The translations under genes and the position numbers were made by a program. A model generated the notes under the pieces. That model saw only the letters and a program-made list of their open reading frames with translations. It had not been told where the DNA came from and searched no databases. From Burkholderiaceae bacterium (GTDB lineage Bacteria > Pseudomonadota > Gammaproteobacteria > Burkholderiales > Burkholderiaceae_C), in assembly GCA_031276435.1 (NCBI GenBank), contig JAISNB010000109.1, positions 1-18,127 of the forward strand: a DNA stretch of 18,127 nucleotides, in the 5' to 3' direction. Position 1 is the first letter of the stretch. Each line of letters opens with the position of its first letter. Positions 9,421-16,526 of the stretch are shown here, piece by piece.

Positions 9421-11352
9421 TCAGTGCGCGCTCGCGCGGACGGCGGCGGCTTTGCGCCGCCACCCCAAAAGCGCCAGCGCCCACAAACCCGCGCCCCAGA
9501 GCCAGCCGGTGGCGCCGCCGCCATCGCCCGCATCGCCAAAGTTGCCGTCGCCGGTGGCCGTGACGGTGACGTAGTTGTCCGCCGACCGGCCCGCCGAATC
9601 GGTGACCAGCAAGCGGAACACCCAGACGCCATGGGCGGGCAAGGTGACTTGCGCCAGTGCGCTGTCGGCGTCGCGGATGTCCACCGGCGTGCCAGAGGTC
9701 ACACTCCACGCCCACGAAACAATGTGGCTGCCGATGGCCGCCGCGCTGGAGCGGCCATCCAGCGCGATGGCTGTACCGGCTTGCGCGCCGTCCACGGCGG
9801 CAATCGAAACCGCCGGGCTGTGCGCCAGTTGCACGGCGGCGCTGGCGTCCAGCAAACCGGCACCGCAGGTTTGCTGCGTGCAGTTGCAGGCGCTGCTGAC
9901 GGGCGCGCCCACACGGCAGGCGGGACGCGCCGGGTTGACCGGGAAAGCGCGCGCGCCTTGCTGGATGCGCGCGACGATTTCGGCGGGCGAGAGCGCCGGA
10001 TTGACGGCCAGCATGAGCGAGGCCACGCCCGCGGCCAGCGGCGCGGAAAAACTGGTGCCCTCCACAGCGCCGTAACCATGCGCGCCAGGCGTGGTCAAGC
10101 CAAAGTTGCGGGTGGAGACCAGTGTTTCCGTCGCGCCAGCGTCGCCGTAGCTGGCGGCGCCGCCGGGCGCCATGATGCCCAGATTGGCCCCGTAGTTGGA
10201 GTAGGCGCTTTTGGCGCCGTCTTGCAGCGCTGCGCCCACCGAGAGCACACCCGCGCAATCAGCCGGGCGCGTGAGCGGACCGTTTTCGTTGCCGCCAGCA
10301 ACCACCACCAGCGCGCCAGCGGCGCTCGCCTCGTTGATGGCCAGTTGGTAAACCGAGTCCGCGTCGCAAGTGGCGGCGCCGCCAAAACTCAGGTTGATGA
10401 TCCTGGCCGGGTGCGGGTTTGCGGGCGCGCCGTCAACGCGCAGGCCAGCGGCCCAGCGCAGGCCATCGGTCACATCGGACAACCACGCGCCGCATTTGCC
10501 CGATACGCGCACGGGCAAAATCCGCGCGCCCCAGTCCACGCCAGCGATGCCCTCGCCGTTGTTGGCGCTGGCGGCCACGGCGCCCGCCACAGCCGTGCCG
10601 TGCCAGGAGCTGTCCTCGATCACGCAGCCGTCGAACAGTTCGTCCTCCAGATCGGCGCTGCTGACCCAATCGCCGGGGTCGGCGGCGTCGGTGTCGCGGC
10701 CATCGCCATCGCCACTGGTGGCGGCGGTGGAAACCATGTCGTAGCCGGGCAGCCATTTGGCACGCAGATCGGGATGGGCAAACAGCGCGCCGCTGTCCAG
10801 CACGGCCACCACCTGATGGGCCGATCCGGTGCTGGCGTCCCACGCCAGCGGCAGATTCATGGCCGCGGCGCCGCCTGTGGCAACAGGCCCCAGGTACCAT
10901 TGCGCGCCACTGGTGAAATACGGGTCGTTGGGCAGCGTGGACAGGCGTTTGAGGCGCGCGTCAGGCTCGGCGTGCGCCACCTGCGGGTGCAGGCGCACGC
11001 GGCGCAGCGCGTCTTCCACGGCCACGCCCGACAGCGGTTTGGCAAATGGCAGCAGGTGGTGGCCGCCGCCCACGGGCACCGCGGCCCGGGCGCTGGGCAA
11101 GCCCGCCTCGCGCGCCACGGCGGCCAGGCGCTCGCGCACGGTTTGCGCCGATTCGCGACCACTGGCGCTGCTGGCGGCAAGCCGCACGATGAGGCCGCGC
11201 GCCACGGGCGCCGCCGCCGCTGTCGTTGGCGCAGCGGTGGTGGTAACGCTGGCGCTGCCGCCCGGCGGCGTCGCGCCAGCGGGCAGGACGCAGCAGGCGA
11301 CCAGCGCCAGCGCCGCCTGCTGCGCGGTTCGGGTAACTGCTTGCAATGGCAT
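9421..11352 (-). CDS. Secreted S8 (subtilisin-like) serine protease with GlyGly-CTERM-like tail
   Basis: A 643-residue exported protease. Residues 1-27 form a signal peptide, followed by an Ala/Thr-rich linker and an I9-like propeptide (about 51-135). The peptidase domain has Asp186 (AVLDSGALFAHPDL), His251 (SSWHGTAVAGAVA), oxyanion Asn355 (VAGGNENG) and nucleophile Ser434 (GTSFSAPLAAGVASLM), so the triad is complete. Cysteine-rich stretches at about 366-496 suggest disulfides. A PKD/REJ-like beta domain follows (about 514-600), then GDGGG, a hydrophobic stretch (616-631) and WRRK, a tripartite tail like those cut by rhombosortase. ATG 11352 is chosen because AGGAG precedes it by 7 nt and it begins the signal peptide. 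The substrate is unknown. Confidence 0.9.
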   Translation of the reverse strand: MPLQAVTRTAQQAALALVACCVLPAGATPPGGSASVTTTAAPTTAAAAPVARGLIVRLAASSASGRESAQTVRERLAAVAREAGLPSARAAVPVGGGHHLLPFAKPLSGVAVEDALRRVRLHPQVAHAEPDARLKRLSTLPNDPYFTSGAQWYLGPVATGGAAAMNLPLAWDASTGSAHQVVAVLDSGALFAHPDLRAKWLPGYDMVSTAATSGDGDGRDTDAADPGDWVSSADLEDELFDGCVIEDSSWHGTAVAGAVAASANNGEGIAGVDWGARILPVRVSGKCGAWLSDVTDGLRWAAGLRVDGAPANPHPARIINLSFGGAATCDADSVYQLAINEASAAGALVVVAGGNENGPLTRPADCAGVLSVGAALQDGAKSAYSNYGANLGIMAPGGAASYGDAGATETLVSTRNFGLTTPGAHGYGAVEGTSFSAPLAAGVASLMLAVNPALSPAEIVARIQQGARAFPVNPARPACRVGAPVSSACNCTQQTCGAGLLDASAAVQLAHSPAVSIAAVDGAQAGTAIALDGRSSAAAIGSHIVSWAWSVTSGTPVDIRDADSALAQVTLPAHGVWVFRLLVTDSAGRSADNYVTVTATGDGNFGDAGDGGGATGWLWGAGLWALALLGWRRKAAAVRASAH

Positions 11353-11371
11353 GAGAATGCTCCTGTGAAAA

Positions 11372-11572
11372 AACCTCTGGCGCGCGCCCCGCATTGCCAG
11401 CAGTCCACAGCGCATCCCCCTCGCCGGTGGCAATCAGGGTGCGCTTTTTGTGGACTGCGCGCGCCTGGCCCACGCCGAACAACGCACCGCGCAGGATAAC
11501 ATTGGGCACGCCGCGCACCGCGCCGGGCCAAAACCCCTCCGGCCGCAACACCGACTGACATTTGCCCACGTC
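11372..11572 (-). pseudogene. TrfA-like plasmid replication initiator remnant
   Basis: In one minus-strand frame the gap between the protease and the lipoprotein encodes FWPGAVRGVPNVILRGALFG from 11533, followed by KKRTLIATGEGDALWTAG. This matches the start of the conserved part of TrfA-type replication initiators (WP-x-x-VR-x-VPN-x-x-x-R-x-x-LF, a basic segment, then a tyrosine/threonine-glycine turn). No start codon with a ribosome site was found. The rest of TrfA, with the winged-helix DNA-binding region, is missing: the frame runs into the protease leader, and the other frames do not continue the match. I read it as a decayed fragment. The call rests on recall of the family pattern, not on a search. 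Confidence 0.5.
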
Positions 11573-11690
11573 AAAAAAGAACGGAAGGCGATCATGAGGC
11601 TGCCGGTGCAAGGCGCGCTTCGGTTTTCCACTTTTCCACGTGAAGAACAGAAAATCGGGCTGCGCTGCCTGTCCCCCGGTTTTCCGGGGC
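11573..11690. other. Non-coding part of the protease-lipoprotein gap
   Basis: Together with the TrfA-like remnant, this fills the 338 bp between the two minus-strand genes. Apart from the hairpin at 11674-11689 it shows no gene. It includes a CACGTG flanked by A/T-rich runs (about 11630-11655). The protease promoter probably lies here or inside the remnant; no consensus pair stands out. Confidence 0.3.
11674..11689 (-). terminator. Stem-loop directly after the lipoprotein stop codon
   Basis: CCCCGG / CCGGGG with a 4-nt loop forms a strong 6-bp stem beginning one base after the TAG at 11693-11691. No T run follows on the minus strand, so it may be a pause or stability hairpin rather than a full intrinsic terminator. 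Confidence 0.4.
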
Positions 11691-12242
11691 CTATTTTCCG
11701 GCCGATATTCCGGAGCGCAACCGCCGGGCAATCTGCCTGACTTCTGCGAGGCTCATGTGTCCCCAGGTAATTTGCAAGTCGCCTCCGCAGACTTCAGCGC
11801 GGATGAACGGCACGGCTACCACTTTGCCTTTCCCTTCTTCGAGGAACAGAATCGCCGTGCGTTTGCCAATGTTCTGGCGCGTGAGGGCGCAAAAGAGACG
11901 TTGGCCTTCAGCGTTCAGGCGGAGGTTTATCGCGGGCGAATATTCCTGGCTGAACGCCAATTGCGCGTCTTGCAAATGCGCGCTGGAGATTTCCACTTGC
12001 TTTTTGAGCAGCAGTGGCGGGAGAAAATCATCGCCGCGGTACAACTCGCGATCGTCCGGTACGGCGGCGGTGCCAGCAACAAGTGCGCTTTCCAGCGCCT
12101 GCTGCGGCGCATCGTCAACCATGCGGATTTCGAGCATGATCGCGCGGGTTTCGGGATTGGTGGTGGTGCGGGTTTCGCGCTCCAGCCCCACACAAGCGCA
12201 CAGGATGGCGGCGATGGCAGCGATGAAAACATGTTTTTGCAT
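11691..12242 (-). CDS. Lipoprotein consisting of a SecD-P1-like periplasmic domain
   Basis: A 183-residue protein with no transmembrane helix beyond its N-terminal signal. The signal MQKHVFIAAIAAILCAC ends in a lipobox-like LCAC with Cys17 as the likely lipidated residue. The rest resembles the first periplasmic region (P1) of SecD: MLEIRMVDD corresponds to SecD TATLEFRLV, LLLKKQVEISSAHLQDA to its LYKRVILTGDHITDS stretch, and AINLRLNAEGQRLFCALTRQNIGKRTAIL to the P1-head core, ending QITWGHMSLAEVRQIARRLRSG. All SecD membrane helices are missing, so it is not a translocase subunit. The ATG at 12242 is preferred over upstream starts because it begins the signal peptide; the Shine-Dalgarno is weak. 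It follows gap by 134 bp. Function unknown. Confidence 0.8.
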   Translation of the reverse strand: MQKHVFIAAIAAILCACVGLERETRTTTNPETRAIMLEIRMVDDAPQQALESALVAGTAAVPDDRELYRGDDFLPPLLLKKQVEISSAHLQDAQLAFSQEYSPAINLRLNAEGQRLFCALTRQNIGKRTAILFLEEGKGKVVAVPFIRAEVCGGDLQITWGHMSLAEVRQIARRLRSGISAGK

Positions 12243-12330
12243 GGTGCTTTTTGATACAGGCGCTGCACGTCGGCCAGATTCTTGGGCCGATTTCGCAGGC
12301 TGTTTTCCAGCTTCACAGAAATGAGCCTGG

Positions 12331-12361
12331 CGCTTGCTGGCGTGGCGCGCGCGCGCAAGCG
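12331..12361 (-). terminator. Stem-loop after gap
   Basis: CGCTTGC (12331-12337) and GCAAGCG (12355-12361) form a 7-bp stem around a 17-nt GC-rich loop. A second small stem, GCGGC / GCCGC (12359-12373), lies between it and the gap stop. There is no T run, so this is a possible but unproven transcript end. Confidence 0.3.
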
Positions 12362-12376
12362 GCAGAGCGCCGCCAC

Positions 12377-13375
12377 CTATTTGCAGATGACCCGCGCCAT
12401 GTCCAGGCAGCGGTTGGAGTAGCCCCATTCGTTGTCGTACCAACTGACGAGTTTGACGAAGGTGCCATCGAGCGCGATGCCCGCGCCCGCGTCAAAAATG
12501 CTGCTGCGCGCGTCGCCACGGAAGTCGGTGGCCACCACCTTGTCTTCGGTGTAGCCCAGGATGCCCTTGAGCGCGCCTTCGCTTTGCGCCTTGATCTCGG
12601 CCTTGATGGCGTCGTAGGTGGCGCTGTTTTCCAGTTCCACCGTCAGATCGACCACCGAAACGTCGCTGGTGGGCACGCGAAAACTCATGCCCGTGAGCTT
12701 TTTGTCGAGCGCGGGGATGACCACGCCCACGGCCTTGGCAGCGCCGGTGGAACTGGGAATGATGTTTTCCAGAATGCCCCGGCCGCCGCGCCAGTCCTTG
12801 TTGCTGGGGCCGTCCACGGTTTTCTGCGTGGCGGTGGCCGCGTGCACAGTGGTCATCAGGCCGCGCCGGATGCCCCATTTGTCGTGCACCACCTTGGCCA
12901 GCGGCGCCAGGCAGTTGGTGGTGCAACTGGCGTTGGAGATGATGGCCTGGCCCGCGTAGCTGGCGTGGTTGACGCCATAGACGAACATGGGCGTGTCGTC
13001 CTTGGACGGGGCCGACAGGATGACTTTGCTGGCGCCCGCGTCAAGGTGTTTCTGCGCGGCCTCCCGGGTCAGAAACAGGCCGGTGGATTCAATCACCACG
13101 GCGGCGCCCGCGGCGTCCCAGCGCAGCTTGGCCGGGTCGCGCTCGGCGCTCAGGCGGATTTTTTTGCCGTTCACCACCAGTGTGCCGCTTTCGACGGACA
13201 CGGCGGCGTCAAAGCGGCCATGCACGCTGTCGTACTTGAGCATGTAGGCCAGGTAGTCCGGCTCCAGCAGGTCGTTGATGGCCACCACCTCGATGTCGGG
13301 AAAATTGCGCACCGCAGCGCGAAACACCATGCGTCCGATGCGGCCAAAGCCATTGATGCCAATCTTGATACTCAT
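12377..13375 (-). CDS. gap: Glyceraldehyde-3-phosphate dehydrogenase, NAD-type
   Basis: This enzyme interconverts glyceraldehyde 3-phosphate and 1,3-bisphosphoglycerate in glycolysis and gluconeogenesis. The 332-residue product has the Rossmann motif INGFGRIGR at 7-15. Asp35 in AINDLLEP is the residue that favours NAD over NADP. Catalytic Cys151 is in SNASCTTNCLAPLAK, His178 in TTVHAATATQ, and the C-terminal SWYDNEWGYSNR is typical. Length matches the family. The ATG at 13375 is preceded by AAGGAA with 7-nt spacing; the frame stays open upstream only because it overlaps tkt. It lies 73 bp after tkt on the same strand and is probably cotranscribed with it. Confidence 0.97.
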   Translation of the reverse strand: MSIKIGINGFGRIGRMVFRAAVRNFPDIEVVAINDLLEPDYLAYMLKYDSVHGRFDAAVSVESGTLVVNGKKIRLSAERDPAKLRWDAAGAAVVIESTGLFLTREAAQKHLDAGASKVILSAPSKDDTPMFVYGVNHASYAGQAIISNASCTTNCLAPLAKVVHDKWGIRRGLMTTVHAATATQKTVDGPSNKDWRGGRGILENIIPSSTGAAKAVGVVIPALDKKLTGMSFRVPTSDVSVVDLTVELENSATYDAIKAEIKAQSEGALKGILGYTEDKVVATDFRGDARSSIFDAGAGIALDGTFVKLVSWYDNEWGYSNRCLDMARVICK

Positions 13376-13448
13376 TACTTCGTTCCTTGGTTTGTCGCCA
13401 CCGCGGCGCGGCAGCGCGTGAAGGTTTTGGAGAAAAACACGGGGGTCG

Positions 13449-15527
13449 TCAGCGGCGTTTGCCGCCAGCGCCAGCCAGCACGGCCTTGACGGTGTCGGCC
13501 ACGTTTTCGGGCGTGAAACCGAAGTGCGGCAACAACACCGCCGCGGGCGCGGATTCACCATAGCGGTCGATGCCCACCACGGCGGCGCAGCCGTATTTCC
13601 ACCACAGGCCGGTGGCGCCCATTTCCACGGCGATGCGCGGCAGGCCGGCGGGCAGGACGCTGAGCTGGTAGTCGCGGCGCTGGCGGTCGAACACGGTGGT
13701 ACTCGGCATGGAGACCACGCGCACGGCAATTTTCTGGCTGGCTAAAAGCACCTGCGCCCTGAGCGCCAGTTGCACCTCGGAGCCGGTGGCGATGATGACG
13801 GCGCGCGGCTTTTGCCTGAGGCCCGCCGCCACTGGCTCGGCCAGCACGTAGGCGCCGCGCGAGATGTCGCCCAGATCGCGCTTGGGCGCGTAGGGCAGAT
13901 TCTGGCGCGACAGCAGCAGGGCGCTCGGGCGGTGCTGGTTTTCCAGCGCCACGGCCCAGGCCACCACGGTTTCGGCGGTATCGGCCGGACGCCAGACGTC
14001 AAGCCCCGGAATCAGGCGCAGGCTGGCGGCGTGCTCGATGCTCTGGTGCGTGGGGCCGTCCTCGCCCAGGCCGATGGAGTCGTGCGTGAACACGTGCACC
14101 ACGCGCTGGCGCATCAGCGCGGCCATGCGGATGGCGCTGCGGCTGTAGTCGCTGAAGGTCAGGAAAGTGCCCGCGTAGGGAATGTAGCCGCCGTGCAGCG
14201 CCACGCCATTCATGATGGCGGCCATGCCGAATTCGCGCACGCCATAGTTGATGTGGCGGCCAATCCGCTGCTGCGGCTGCGGCTGGCTGTCGTCGCCGCT
14301 GGCTGCCGGGAGCACGTTTCCGGCAGCGTCCACGCGCAGCGGCGGCGTGCTTGCGGTATGGGTGAGGTTGGAGCCGGTCAGATCGGCGCTGCCGCCAAGC
14401 AGTTCGGGCAGCGCGGCGGTAAAGGCTTGCAGCGCCATCTGGCTGGCCTTGCGGCTGGCGGCGGTTTCGGCCTTGGTGTGCGCGGCCACGGCGGCATCGA
14501 CAGCCACTTGCGCGAAATGCTCCGGCAGCTTGCCCGCCATGCGGCGCTCGTATTCGGCGGCCAGTTCGGGGTGCGCGCGCGCGTAGGCGTCAAAGCGCTG
14601 CCTCCAGTCGGCCTGCGCGGCCTCGCCCGCGGCCCGGGCGTCCCAGTCGGCGTAGACCTCGGCGGGAATTTCAAACGGCCCATGCGGCCAGCGCAGCGCA
14701 GCGCGGGTCAGTGCGATTTCTTCAGCGCCCAGCGGTTCGCCGTGCGCCTTGCTGGTGCCCGCGCGGTGCGGCGAGCCATGGCCGATGGCGGTCTTGCAAA
14801 CAATGAGCGTGGGCTTGCCGCCGCTGCTGGCCCTGGCCTGGCCGATGGCCGCGCTCACCGCGTCGGCGCTTTGCCCGTCCACCGGGCCGATCACATTCCA
14901 GCCGCAAGCGCGAAAACGCGCGGGCGTGTCGTCGGCAAACCAGGGCGCGACCGGCCCGTCGATGGAGATGCCGTTGTCGTCGTACAGCGCGATCAGCTTG
15001 TCCAGATGCCAGACGCCCGCGAGCGCGCAGGCCTCGTGGCTGATGCCCTCCATCATGCAGCCGTCGCCCAGGAAAACGTAGGTGTGGTGATCCACGATGG
15101 TGTGGCCCGGGCGGTTGAATTCGGCGGCCAGCAGCTTTTCGGCCAGCGCGAAACCCACGGCATTGGCAATGCCCTGGCCCAGCGGGCCGGTGGTGGTTTC
15201 TACACCCGGCGTGCAACCGACCTCGGGATGGCCCGGCGTTTTGCTGTGCAGTTGGCGGAAATTGCGCAAATCGTCCACCGACAGGTCGTAGCCCGTCAGG
15301 TGCAGCAGCGCATACAGCAGCATGGACGCGTGGCCGTTGGAGAGCACGAAGCGGTCGCGATCACTCCAGCGCGGATCAGCCGGGTTGTGCCGCAAGTGGC
15401 CGCTCCACAGCGCCACGGCCATGTCGGCCATGCCCATGGGCGCGCCCGGGTGGCCGGAGCGGGCTTGCTCAACGGCATCCATCGCGAGCGCGCGAATCGC
15501 ATTGGCCATTCGGGAAAAATCTGCCAT
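13449..15527 (-). CDS. tkt: Transketolase
   Basis: Transketolase moves two-carbon ketol units in the non-oxidative pentose phosphate pathway, using thiamine diphosphate. The 692-residue product has substrate-channel His26 and His66, the cofactor motif GDG at 155-157 through DDN at 183-185, the catalytic Glu432 in YGVREFGM, and His494 in GEDGPTHQ. The C-terminal domain (TGSEVQLA) is complete. Compared with E. coli (663 residues), an extra Pro/Gln-rich loop lies at about 392-423, just before YGVREFG. The ATG at 15527 begins the conserved MANAIRALAMDAV region; the Shine-Dalgarno GGAAC is moderate. It is divergent from murU with a 101-bp spacer, and gap follows. A Calvin-cycle copy cannot be excluded, but no other cbb genes are visible. 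Confidence 0.96.
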   Translation of the reverse strand: MADFSRMANAIRALAMDAVEQARSGHPGAPMGMADMAVALWSGHLRHNPADPRWSDRDRFVLSNGHASMLLYALLHLTGYDLSVDDLRNFRQLHSKTPGHPEVGCTPGVETTTGPLGQGIANAVGFALAEKLLAAEFNRPGHTIVDHHTYVFLGDGCMMEGISHEACALAGVWHLDKLIALYDDNGISIDGPVAPWFADDTPARFRACGWNVIGPVDGQSADAVSAAIGQARASSGGKPTLIVCKTAIGHGSPHRAGTSKAHGEPLGAEEIALTRAALRWPHGPFEIPAEVYADWDARAAGEAAQADWRQRFDAYARAHPELAAEYERRMAGKLPEHFAQVAVDAAVAAHTKAETAASRKASQMALQAFTAALPELLGGSADLTGSNLTHTASTPPLRVDAAGNVLPAASGDDSQPQPQQRIGRHINYGVREFGMAAIMNGVALHGGYIPYAGTFLTFSDYSRSAIRMAALMRQRVVHVFTHDSIGLGEDGPTHQSIEHAASLRLIPGLDVWRPADTAETVVAWAVALENQHRPSALLLSRQNLPYAPKRDLGDISRGAYVLAEPVAAGLRQKPRAVIIATGSEVQLALRAQVLLASQKIAVRVVSMPSTTVFDRQRRDYQLSVLPAGLPRIAVEMGATGLWWKYGCAAVVGIDRYGESAPAAVLLPHFGFTPENVADTVKAVLAGAGGKRR

Positions 15528-15571
15528 GGTTCAGTTCCGGGGAAAAGCGGCGAAAGACGGTGGGGGCTGCA

Positions 15572-15577
15572 ATTTTA
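15572..15577 (-). promoter_or_regulatory. Candidate -10 for tkt
   Basis: TAAAAT on the minus strand, 44 bp before the tkt ATG, matches five of six -10 positions. The -35 region is not convincing. It is the only AT-rich hexamer of this kind in the 101-bp tkt-murU divergent spacer on this strand. Confidence 0.3.
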
Positions 15578-15616
15578 CGCAACCCCACTGGCGCGCGTTT
15601 TTTGTGTGCCGTGCAC

Positions 15617-15622
15617 TACAGT
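15617..15622 (+). promoter_or_regulatory. Candidate -10 immediately before murU
   Basis: TACAGT ends six bases before the murU ATG, which would place the transcription start at or next to the start codon. No good -35 was found. This fits the absence of a Shine-Dalgarno and suggests a leaderless message. Confidence 0.3.
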
Positions 15623-15628
15623 GCGGGC

Positions 15629-16423
15629 ATGCAAGCGCAACGCCCCCTGCCATCTGTCACGCCAGAGGCTCCCGGCGCGCGCGCGCTGGTGCTGGCCGCC
15701 GGGCGCGGCCAGCGCATGCGCCCGCTCACCGACACCACGCCCAAACCGCTGCTGATCGTGCGCGGCAAGGCGCTGCTGCAATGGTGGATCGAGGCCATGC
15801 GGCGCGACGGCGTGCGCGAGGCCGTCATCAACACCGGCTGGCTCGGCGCGCAAATCGAGCAGCAATTTGCGCCCCAGACGCAATCTGGCGGCAGCGCCCG
15901 GCAGCAACCGCACATCCGCTTCTCGTCCGAGGCGCGCGACTTTGGCCACGCACTGGAAACCGCGGGCGGCATCGCGCGTGCCCTGCCGCTGCTGGCGCCC
16001 GCGCCGCGCGACGTGTTCTGGGTGGTTGCGGGCGACATCTTCGCGCCAGACTTCCGGTTTGATCCCGAGGCTGCGCGGCGCTTCCAGGCCAGCGGCCTGC
16101 TGGCGCAGCTTTGGCTGACGCCCAACCCGGCGCACAACCCGGCGGGCGACTTTGTACTGGGCGCCGACGGCCTGGCGCGCAACCAGCCCGCGCGGCCCGA
16201 CGAGCCGCGCCTGACCTTCAGCACCTTTGCGCTGTACCGGCGCGCGCTGTTCGAGCCGCCCTGGTGCGCCATCGCGCCGGGCAACCCGCGTGGCCAGTGC
16301 CTGCCGCTGGCGCCGCTGCTGCGCGCCGCCATCGACGCCGGACAAGTCGGCGCGACGCTCTATACCGGCCAATGGGTTGACGTGGGAACGCCCGAGCGGC
16401 TGGCGCAACTCAACGCGGATTGA
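15629..16423 (+). CDS. murU: N-acetylmuramate alpha-1-phosphate uridylyltransferase (MurU-like nucleotidyltransferase)
   Basis: MurU converts MurNAc-alpha-1-phosphate and UTP to UDP-MurNAc in a peptidoglycan recycling route that bypasses fosfomycin-sensitive MurA. The 264-residue protein starts with the sugar-nucleotidyltransferase signature LAAGRGQRMRPLTDTTPKP (22-40). It has ETAGGI at 110-115, the metal-binding Asp136 in VVAGDIF, FSTFALYRRALF at about 197-208, and ends WVDVGTPERLAQLN. The small size, without a C-terminal acyltransferase or hexapeptide domain, fits MurU. The start at 15629 is chosen because it directly precedes the conserved domain; an earlier in-frame ATG at 15560 would overlap the tkt promoter region. 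The kinase AmgK that supplies its substrate is not adjacent. pepP follows by 103 bp. Other short nucleotidyltransferases are possible. Confidence 0.85.
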   Translation: MQAQRPLPSVTPEAPGARALVLAAGRGQRMRPLTDTTPKPLLIVRGKALLQWWIEAMRRDGVREAVINTGWLGAQIEQQFAPQTQSGGSARQQPHIRFSSEARDFGHALETAGGIARALPLLAPAPRDVFWVVAGDIFAPDFRFDPEAARRFQASGLLAQLWLTPNPAHNPAGDFVLGADGLARNQPARPDEPRLTFSTFALYRRALFEPPWCAIAPGNPRGQCLPLAPLLRAAIDAGQVGATLYTGQWVDVGTPERLAQLNAD

Positions 16424-16479
16424 CCGCGCCGCACGCTGGCGCGCCTGAACGCATCGCGGCGCAGCCTCTGGGCCGCCGC

Positions 16480-16494
16480 CGCTGGCCGCCAGCG
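16480..16494 (+). other. Small hairpin in the murU-pepP spacer
   Basis: CGCTGG / CCAGCG with a 3-nt loop forms a 6-bp stem in the 103-bp spacer, without a T run. Its role is unknown. It may be an mRNA-processing or weak termination element. Confidence 0.25.
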
Positions 16495-16512
16495 AAGCAA
16501 ACCTGAATCCGC

Positions 16513-16518
16513 TAAGCT
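16513..16518 (+). promoter_or_regulatory. Candidate -10 before pepP
   Basis: TAAGCT lies eight bases before the pepP ATG. Its match to consensus is only partial and no -35 is evident. It is listed because mnmA and murU show the same arrangement, a -10-like hexamer right before a start codon that lacks a Shine-Dalgarno. Confidence 0.2.
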
Positions 16519-16526
16519 CACCTCCC

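Noticed and set aside
9412..11499. 695-codon plus-strand open frame opposite the S8 protease
   Set aside because: The minus-strand protease has a complete triad, signal peptide and ribosome site; the antisense product is low-complexity.
11434..11631. Short minus-strand ORF beginning MENRSAPC in the protease-lipoprotein gap
   Set aside because: It is out of frame with the TrfA-like match, has no ribosome site, and its composition looks random.
13376..13729. Upstream extension of the gap reading frame
   Set aside because: It overlaps tkt in another frame, while the internal ATG at 13375 has a good ribosome site and begins the conserved Rossmann fold.
13770..15755. 661-codon plus-strand open frame opposite tkt
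   Set aside because: Antisense shadow of transketolase without motifs.
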